64,000 bases of DNA from Lineus longissimus (Eukaryota > Nemertea > Pilidiophora > Heteronemertea > Lineidae). Below, in pieces: positions 52,601 through 61,600 of this stretch. The notes below the pieces were generated by a model, which saw nothing but the letters and a program-made list of their open reading frames with translations, was not told the origin of the DNA and did not search any database. Location: contig NC_088315.1 in NCBI RefSeq assembly GCF_910592395.1, positions 16,167,808 to 16,231,807 of the forward strand, written 5' to 3'. Numbering within the stretch: the first letter of the stretch is position 1; every line of letters starts with the position of its first letter. The position numbers were made by a program, and so were the translations under genes.

Positions 52601-55600
52601 CTTCAAATGATACAGTGGTTTTGGCAAAGAGCCAGGGTGACATCAAAACCCACTTACCGTCACCCTCCGGTTCCTCTTTTCTCTCTCTCTTTTTCCCTTT
52701 TAATTTAGCTAAGAGAACAAAATTATGATGAATACTTAGGAAAGATACTAAACATTCAAATGCTGAGCTTATTAACAAAGGACGCTGAACTACAATCTTT
52801 TACATGGAGTATCTTCTTCTCCTGCATGTTCGACAGTAATTCAATCCAATGTCTTCTATAGCTGTTGAACTAACATACTTTACATGAAAGGTAAGGAGGT
52901 ACAATTACAGCCTCCATGTGCATAAATGAACATTTGCCAGCTGTTTTCTACTCTGTAGGGGCTATAAGTGTACTCGAGCTGTAATTCTTGATAACACAAT
53001 GAACATTTTTTCCAGTAGATTAACAAGTACTGCCCGTATATAATTATTTTTCAACAACTACTGTCTCGCGAATCTTGTCCTCAGTCAGGCCCTCTTTTCC
53101 TAACGAACTGTGCAGTTAAATTACAGAATCCTTTTTGGTACCAATTTGTGGGCTCTTCGACGGAAACTAAACAGCACTCGAAACTTGAAAGTTAATGACA
53201 AATACATTCATTTGACATTTAAAAGCAGGATTACAAAAAGCTTACTACAATGAGATGACTGAAATATTATTTGCTTTTGAAATACAATGTTTGCATAATT
53301 GTCATCTAGACTAACGTACATTCACTATTACATACAGATCATCAAGAAACGTGCATTTCTGATGGAACAATTAGAAACATGTCAAGACATGTACGGACGG
53401 GGCATGCAATGACTAGACACATAGATCAAGACACTACCAGGCACACCGGGGTAGTTATTCAAATTCCAGTAACTAGTCACAATAGACTCAGAGTAGTCAT
53501 TTAAAACCCTTTCCAGACGCATCCCGTCGTCTATACGGGATAAAACACCCTCGTATTTGGCGCATCCCGTACGCACGATGGGCAATCTCCCGGTCTGCGG
53601 TCCGTCTGTCGAATTTTACATGCACCCGCTGAAATTCACACACACTCCCTCTGCCACAGTTTGATCGTCCACACACTGATCCAGTGTGTATAGTTCACTT
53701 CTTGTAACATGGATTGAAATGCCTTCTTGTTAAGTTTCGATAAAAAAAAACATTTTAAGGATGTCGTGATAGTTCTTTTATTACACTCTGAGGTGTATTT
53801 GTGTCAAACAGATGCGTAATAAAAATAAAGATTTTAACAATGAATGGCGCCGTCACAAGTGCCCAGTGTTGCTGTGATCCGTGATCAGGTGACATCACGA
53901 CTGATCACGGCGCAATTTCGCCTCACTTCAAACAGGATTGTGTATTTATGCAGGTTTCTCGTATATATCTATGATCTCGGCATATGACCTTCCTCGGCGT
54001 CGCTCATGCAAAACCTCTTTTTCATTTCTTTTTTAGTTTTATGAATGGATCGTATTCTGGCAGAATTCGAGTGAAAAAAGCAACATCTCGATCCTCAACC
54101 TCCATTTTGGAAAGAAGCAGAACGCGCTATGATATTGCGCGCATGCGTATCCAACCGTAGATACGTCCAATGTCAGTGTGACAACTGTTGGTCATCCATT
54201 GTTCTCATTGTTGAGAGGTGACTGGTGAGCCAACTGTGGCAGAGACAGTAGGTCGAGTGAGACTTGGCAACGATGATCACCCTAGACCACGCTTGGAGAA
54301 TGAACGGCCTAAATTAGCCTGATCGGTGCTGCCATCTTTACAGTTGCTCAAACTAATCTAGACCGCCGTTCACAGTGGATGATAGTGTATTTTGCCGTGC
54401 ATCGTCTGCAACACTTCCAAAATTGCAGCGTTGGCAAAGAGGCAGCGTTTTATTTGACTCTTTGACTATTCCGAGGCTCCCTTGAATGATGGTGAAGACT
54501 ATTAGGTAGGGTTATTTGGTATCATATAAAAGCAGGGACTCGCAGCTTTCAAATAAAACAAGTTTTATTGAATGCATAGACAACTGACTGGGATACAGCA
54601 AATTTTAGAAAAATGTGTCCTCTAGGCCCGGTCGACGGCCATTTTGGATCACATGACCTAAGTTGGGGTCAAAGTTGACAAACAATTTTTGTTAGGAACC
54701 CTCATTTGTTACCTATAATGTCCTTTGTGTTGAAATTCTATGGTGTAGTTTTTGAGAAATACTGGTTTGAAAACTAGGCCTATTTTTTGCTAAAAAGTGC
54801 TTCAGCCAGAAGCCAGGGTGGGCCCAAGTCTGGAAAGGGTTTTAATTTGTTGCTGGTGAAAAGACACCCACCCTTTCTCACATATCTAAATAACTTTTAA
54901 CAAAAATTCCCATCAGGCCAAGACTGTTGGGGACAGCAACTGGTCTATAATTTTAACCACCACCCTAAACATCAAATGTGTGCCTCTCATTTACAAACAT
55001 TGAAATGTATTTTTGAACCTGGTGTTCATACATGCCATGATAACCTTGATTGTAAAATGTGAAGCATATCATTGTGATGCCATTCCATACTTCTAACGTA
55101 ACCAGACACACACACTCCATAGACCATACACCCTGTGTTCTATCATAAGTGAACAGGTCACACATGTGTTTGATGCCATGTGTGGAGATGCACATTGTGT
55201 TCTATCATACGTGCATAGTTACACTTGTGTTTGACTCCATATGTGGAGATACACTCTGTGTTCTATCACTGGTGCACAAGTCACACATGTGCTTGACACC
55301 ATACGTTGATATGCACTGTGTGTTATATCATACGTGCCCAAGTCACACATGTGCTTGGCACCATACATTGAATGCACTCTGTGTTCTATCATACGTGCAC
55401 AAGTCACACATGTATTTGATACCATACGTGTATGTGAAGATGTGATGTATTGTATTTGCACATGTCACATGTGTACCGGACACAACAAATGTTGAGGTTT
55501 GATATTGAGCGATACATGCACATATATCCAACCCTCACATTTCTCAGATGGTTTGAATACAATTTCAAAACCCAAAGCTAAATCTTGACGTAAAACTAAA

Positions 55601-58600
55601 CTGTGTTACATTACGAATGCTGTAATGTCACAGTTTCCATACACTAAACATGAACAGAAAATAACTGACAAACTTTTGCAGGGGTTGTATTTCAACAATC
55701 GGTACCAGGAGTACCCGGTGGGGCGTAGGCTGGGAAATTATAAGCGGTTGAGAATCTAAAATGAGCGGGGGTGGTATATACCATGATGAAGGACTGGACT
55801 GAAACAAGAGGTGAACAACTGTTGCCAATGTTGCCGATTTGCAAGGTGCCACCAATTCAATTAATTTTGTAATGGAACAGCAACCCATTGCATGTTTACC
55901 ATCAAATAAACGCAAGCCTACACACTCCATCAACCTAAACATGTTGCCAAACATTTTTCATGCACAGGAGGACCAAGCAATTCAGAAAGGCAAAAGGGGC
56001 AACAGTTATTCATGTGACATTTCCCTGAAATTCATCCGATGGTATAAAGGATTAGAAAAAAGCTTTGATTATACAACCACTGTTCCATATGAATGTTACT
56101 TCGATAACCACTGGATTGTGTGCAGTTGAGAGAGGGAAATCCACAAAGCATAAGACATCATTTGAACTACACAGCATTTGTGAAAATTTAGACTTGAATG
56201 AAAATGCATGGATGTGACAGTTCCCGGACCAAAAAAAATATTTTCATGTGAAAATCCTGCTCTTCGATCTACCCTAATCTGCAAAATAAGCCTCTAGAAT
56301 GGTTATATTTTGTCCGATTCCAAAGTTCTATCGAGGCCGGAGTATAAATCTTTCCCTTTCTGCTGTGGATTGAAGTCCTTTTTAGGAGAGAAAAAATGGA
56401 AATCCTTCAATAATCGGGAATATCTCGTCCCGGAAAATGTTGCCAATTGCTTTGGTTCCCTCTCTTTCATCAGCACATTACACCAGTTAATGAAATCTTC
56501 TTTGACCCCTTAGTTTGGTGCTGTGGGCAAGAGTACTTCTCTACTGAAGAGGCTGAATCTTGCCTGCAACACAAAGGAGCAAAAGGTTCCAAAACAACCC
56601 TGAAGTACGCAGTCACCTACTGGGGGTTCGTCACCACAACCTTTTAAGGAATTACAGCCCAAAAACAGTGTGACCGCCTAATTATCAACTACCTCATCCA
56701 ATTGCTACCGGCCATGCATCAGGGCAATTGAACAGTCGATCCACCATCTTGCAATCATGGAATCGATAATCATCATTACATGCAAGGCTTCTTACAAGTC
56801 ATCACTTATTGATAGTCATTGCCTTGCAGATCCGACTGTTAACCACAAACTTTGCACATCTTATAATTTTTGCATTCTCTCACAAATTTCTGGATAATTA
56901 TAGATTTCATGATTTATGAAACTAAGTAAGGCAATATGCTATGGAACTGCAAAGTCTGACTATCAATTTTGTGTCCAGGTATTCTACTACCTTGCATGCT
57001 TTATACACCATCGTTCACACGATCTTCTGTTTTGGGGCTATAGCTCATTTAAAGGTGTGCAGTTCTGAAACCTCCTAGTATTGTCCACCTAAGGTATGAT
57101 ACAGTGGTTTCAATAAAAATGTACAGGGGCGAGAAAAAATGCATACTTACGTGCTGCTATATTTGAAAGACATTAACAAAATTTGGTGAAATATCCAGTT
57201 GAGAAAGTTCATTTTATAATAGGGGGACTAAGAGTGTTATCAGAAACATTTTGCTATAACTTCTCTGCTTTTTTAGTACATTTTTGTATTTTCAATCCAA
57301 ACAATTAAAACTCATCACTATTTCTGAAAATTACCTTCATCAGGTTACTGTTAGAAACAGCACCTTTCAGCACTACACAGATCTACTTAAAGTAATGACA
57401 GGTTAGCAGCCCTGCAACTATCGGTTGTACTCAGTTAACCTGAAAACCTATCACACACAGGAACCTCTATAAATAAATTCCATTCTTATGAATGACTAGA
57501 TGTTGGCAAAGGCAACCGAACAATTGTCTTAACCAGCTATAATATCACACGCAGCGGTTCTTTCTTACGAAAGCCATGTGTGAAATCGAAACAGTGCAGT
57601 GAGGAAAAAGGCTCCTCATGCACTTACGACATGGATATCAAGCATTCTTGATATCTATCGTGGGTGTTTTCTTAGAAGACCTCACTTAACTTCACCTGGA
57701 TACCAGGTACATGCTCTTTAAAAGCATTTAAAACCTCACCATCAGGGTTTGAACGGGGATATAATTTACCCGCACATATATTCTGGCGTGACAGTTTAAC
57801 TTCCGAACAATTCCCCCGCATATCTACCGGCGTGACAGTGTCCTGGTTCACCTTGACGAGGAAGTGAATTAAGATTTATAGAAATACTCGGGTAAAGCCA
57901 GGGGTTTCATGACCTATCAACATTAATGATAATGAAAACAAGGTTCAGCAATTGAATAGCGCTCGATTTACAATTCATTCACAGGCGCTTTGCCTTCGGC
58001 ACAAGCGCTTCGCTTCGCTTTGCGCTTTGCCTAGCTTCTAACCTGTGAATTCCTGTTTAAGGAGCATGCAGTCCAGATGCCTCTCGGCGCTAGGACTCGA
58101 CATATGACTATATCTGCCAACTATAAGTAACCATTTACTCCTTGGTGGAGAGTAGCAAAGAGGATTATGTTCCTTGCTCAAGGACACAAAGCGAAACAGC
58201 GCAGTTCCTCCGAATGTTGGACCCACAACCTTTTTACTTTGTGCTTGGCACTCTAACCACTATACAAGTGATCTCCCTATATTGATAAACCTTTAAATTC
58301 TACCTGATTTATTTCTTCTGAGTATATTGAAGAAACAGCAATTTATTGTTCACAAAGTCATTTGTTGACATTAACCAGAACCTTTTTACATATCGCTAAC
58401 ATTCTATCAATCTTTGCTCTCTATGAGATAACATAAAGAGACGAATGTTAATGATCTATCATTGTGCAGACTGTATAATGATTTCCGGGACAAAGAGTTT
58501 AAACATGTTTGATATCTCACATTCAGAATATTGAGGAAGATATATCTGTCTTCATTAACGCAGTATATCTATCTATTTGATTCATCCATCATTCTCCCGC

Positions 58601-61600
58601 TATCATTACTTATAGGTTATGCTACTGATCCTGTTTCATAGCTTACTAAATATAGCGAAATGCTATATCCACTACTAAGTCATAAATTCATTAAAGACAT
58701 AGATGGCATCACTGCCAACATACCCCTGGCTGGCATTTGGATACATACACTTTTCAGCATCTAGTATCGAATTTGTTATCATTAAAAGATATACATGTAC
58801 TTGGAGTGAATTAGACAGGTAACGCTTTTCTGGTCCAGTCATATCCCTGACGCGAGTCTGAAGAATATTTCTTGCTGACATCTATCTGTTTTACAATAGC
58901 CCCAAATTAATCGTCCAATTGGCAGTTCGTTTTATTTCATGCTTTATTATCCTATGCCATGGTGAAACTGTGTTTCTGATACATTTTTTTCAAAGTCAAA
59001 CTCCCACCTAGCTCATAAACAGTAAAGCTTTTTGCCTGGCTGAAATAAGAGAGCTTCATTATCACAAGATACATGTAGCTTATATGAAGAAATAGGCCAG
59101 TAAATTGAGAGGTAATTCGTACAAATCCTCCCACTAATTTCAACGGAAAAGATAATCACTTTTATCAGTTAAGGACTGATTCCACTACAGCGGGAACCTA
59201 CGAACGTTTGCGGTGACAGCGAATGTTTGAATCCCTTCCGCTAGTGGAATTAGTCCGCATGAGATGTGTCTACTTTAGAACAGACTAAAAAGTCATCAAT
59301 GAAGTCTTTGGAGTGGAACATGCCTAATTTCATGGGTGCAAGTTCGTCAATTTAAACTAATTTTTTCATCCAGTAAAATTAAAAAAAAAAAAATCATAAT
59401 CTGGTAGATATAAAGATAATCAACCTCAGAAACACATTACTCTAGGTCTGAGACATAAGATGAAAATCTTCCATTTGAAAGTATCTATAAAGTGGTATAG
59501 GATGATTCCCAATGGCTATCTAAAAATAAGTTTTTTAAAGTAATTTCATTCTGCTGCAATTAGTGGTGGCTAGATATTGGACTAAAATCAATAGTGGTGG
59601 GCCCTACCATATATTAACTGGACTAAAATCAAATAAAACTTAACATACATTTAAAGAAATGTTGGTTCTTACCTTTGACATCCAGGACACAAGTTGTTTT
59701 CGCTTTTCCATATTGATTGACAGCCTCGCACTCAATTGTTCCCTTATCCTCAGGGAATATTTCATCGATATGGAGATTAGCGACACCGTCTGCGTAGGAA
59801 AACTGAGTATCCCTAGTTTTTCTGATCGGTTTCCTGCTCTTGAACCATGAGACTTTCATGGGTTCAGTTCCAGTCAACTTGACTTCAAAATCGGCCTCGT
59901 TGCCATCCTCAACAGTCTGAAGCAAACAAGAATTCTTAATTGTCACTATATTGCATTCCTTGAAAGCTTAAGTCAAATAACTATATTGCATATTCATGAG
60001 GTTGGACAGTCTTAACCTGAATCAATTAACGCGGATATATTTTTGGCGTCAAGTACATATTTGATTAGTTGTAACAAAGCCAGCTGCTGTGACAAGTCTA
60101 GAGAAATAAAGAAATCATTTGGTAAAACAAAACGTTTTGCCACCATGTCACCAGGGCGTCGTCGTTTATACCTGTGCGCCGCAAACTGGGCAAATACAAT
60201 TACCCTCAAACTCGTAGGATTATATATAAAAATTTCTGTACTAATCACTGCTTGAAAATTGCACCAGTGTCACTTGCTGGACAGACCAGAGTACAGTAAA
60301 CACTGGAGAAGTTGTTTTGCCTTCTATTTTTGGCATTTTTCGCATTTACAGATAATTACAAAAATCAATGGCCACGGAAAAGAAAATATAATTGAAATTT
60401 ATGTTATGGAGTTATTAAAACCCTATATTAAAAGTGCACAAACCTTGCTATTTCACAAAACCACGAAATAAAATGGCAGCAACTATTTCCAGGCTAAAAG
60501 TAGCACGTACACACTTTAGATTCAGAACTTGACCTAAACAGTAACCATTGTCAAATCAACCAGAAAAACTCACGGGAAAGCTAATGGTGGTCTGTCTTGC
60601 TGGTTAACTCAAAACCTACCTTTGCCTTCAACTTCTGGGTGAACTTTGGTGGTTCCTTTTTCTCAGGCTCTGCAGGTTTTGCCTCCTCCTTTTTCTCTTC
60701 GACCTTCTTGTTGTCACCCGGCTTTTTCTTTTCCTCTGGTTTTTTCTCTTCTGGTTTTTTCTTCTCTTCTGGTTTTTTCTTCTCTTCTGGTTTTTTCTTC
60801 TCTTCCGGTTTTTTCTTCTCTTCCGGCAATGGCGGTGCACTCTCTTCAGGCCTACTTTCCTCGGCTTGTACGATCTCTTCCTGGATCTCTTCTTCAACTT
60901 CCGGTTTGTTTTTGTCCTTCGGCTTCTTCTTCTTGTCCTCCGGTGCTTTCTTCTTTTCCTCCTCCTCAATTTTTCTCATTTCTAAAAAGGTTGAAATTAG
61001 GATATTAAACACTGAAAATACTGTAAGCAATGGTAAACCCCTTTATGATCCCCGCCTAAAATTTTCAACAAAAATATCTGCTTTTGATTTCACTACATGC
61101 ACCATACGTGTATTTACTTAAACCGACATATAGTTAACAAAAACAAAATGATTTCTTCGATTTCTTTTTCACAAAAAATTAGGCGAAAAAGGTGTTCCCT
61201 TGTGAGGCAGGGCACCACACCCTTAAAAACCTCCCAACGAAACACTAATATAATGCCATCATAATTTACTTACCAGCGATATTGAGGTTGATGTTAGCCA
61301 CAGCTTCACCTCCAGAATTCTTCACAACGCACTTATAGGCTCCCGAATCTTTGTTGTTGGGCTGGAAAGTAAAATACGAATATGAAGATTTTCAACGCAA
61401 AACGACATACAATGTACATCCATTATAGCTAAATGAAAAAAATTGCTCAAAAGTTAGGAATTTAACTGAAAATGCATTGGACAGTGTTGGAAATTCTTGA
61501 AGAATACACACGGTTGTTGCGCAAGCTGGAGTGATTAAAATCAAAGTTGATAAAAAATGGTGTCAGGTTCATCCTCCAAATTAATCCTTATTTTGATAAA

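Larger units (their letters stand above)
49222..52657 (-). other. Intron 7
   Basis: Contents: the segment paralogous to 56.5-57.1 kb (51.97-52.62 kb); a two-copy ~65-bp repeat near 52390-52510; a GT-rich stretch near 50880-50935; a MITE family B copy (50194-50408); and a family E repeat (about 50455-50700). No further exon is recognised. Confidence 0.55.
52709..59672 (-). other. Intron 6, ~7 kb, rich in repeats
   Basis: The longest intron here holds the inverted repeat at 59.2 kb, the SINE at 58.1 kb, a candidate microexon at 57.15 kb, a paralogous intron segment, a 62-bp minisatellite and the piggyBac-like element. A 2-copy repeat (CCCGCA-AT...GGCGTGACAGT) sits near 57770-57835. No other exon was found. 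Confidence 0.6.

Noticed and set aside
53505-54841. CpG-rich stretch with an NRF-1-like GCGCGCATGCG as an internal promoter
   Set aside because: The stretch coincides exactly with the piggyBac-like element, which explains its different composition; promoter activity has no other support.
55149-55445. 98-codon plus-strand frame with Cys/His repeats
   Set aside because: It is produced by the 62-bp minisatellite and is open on the opposite strand as well.
60597-61121. 174-codon plus-strand open frame rich in Ser, Phe and Gly
   Set aside because: It is antisense to the KPEEKK repeat of exon 5; its composition is a shadow of that repeat.
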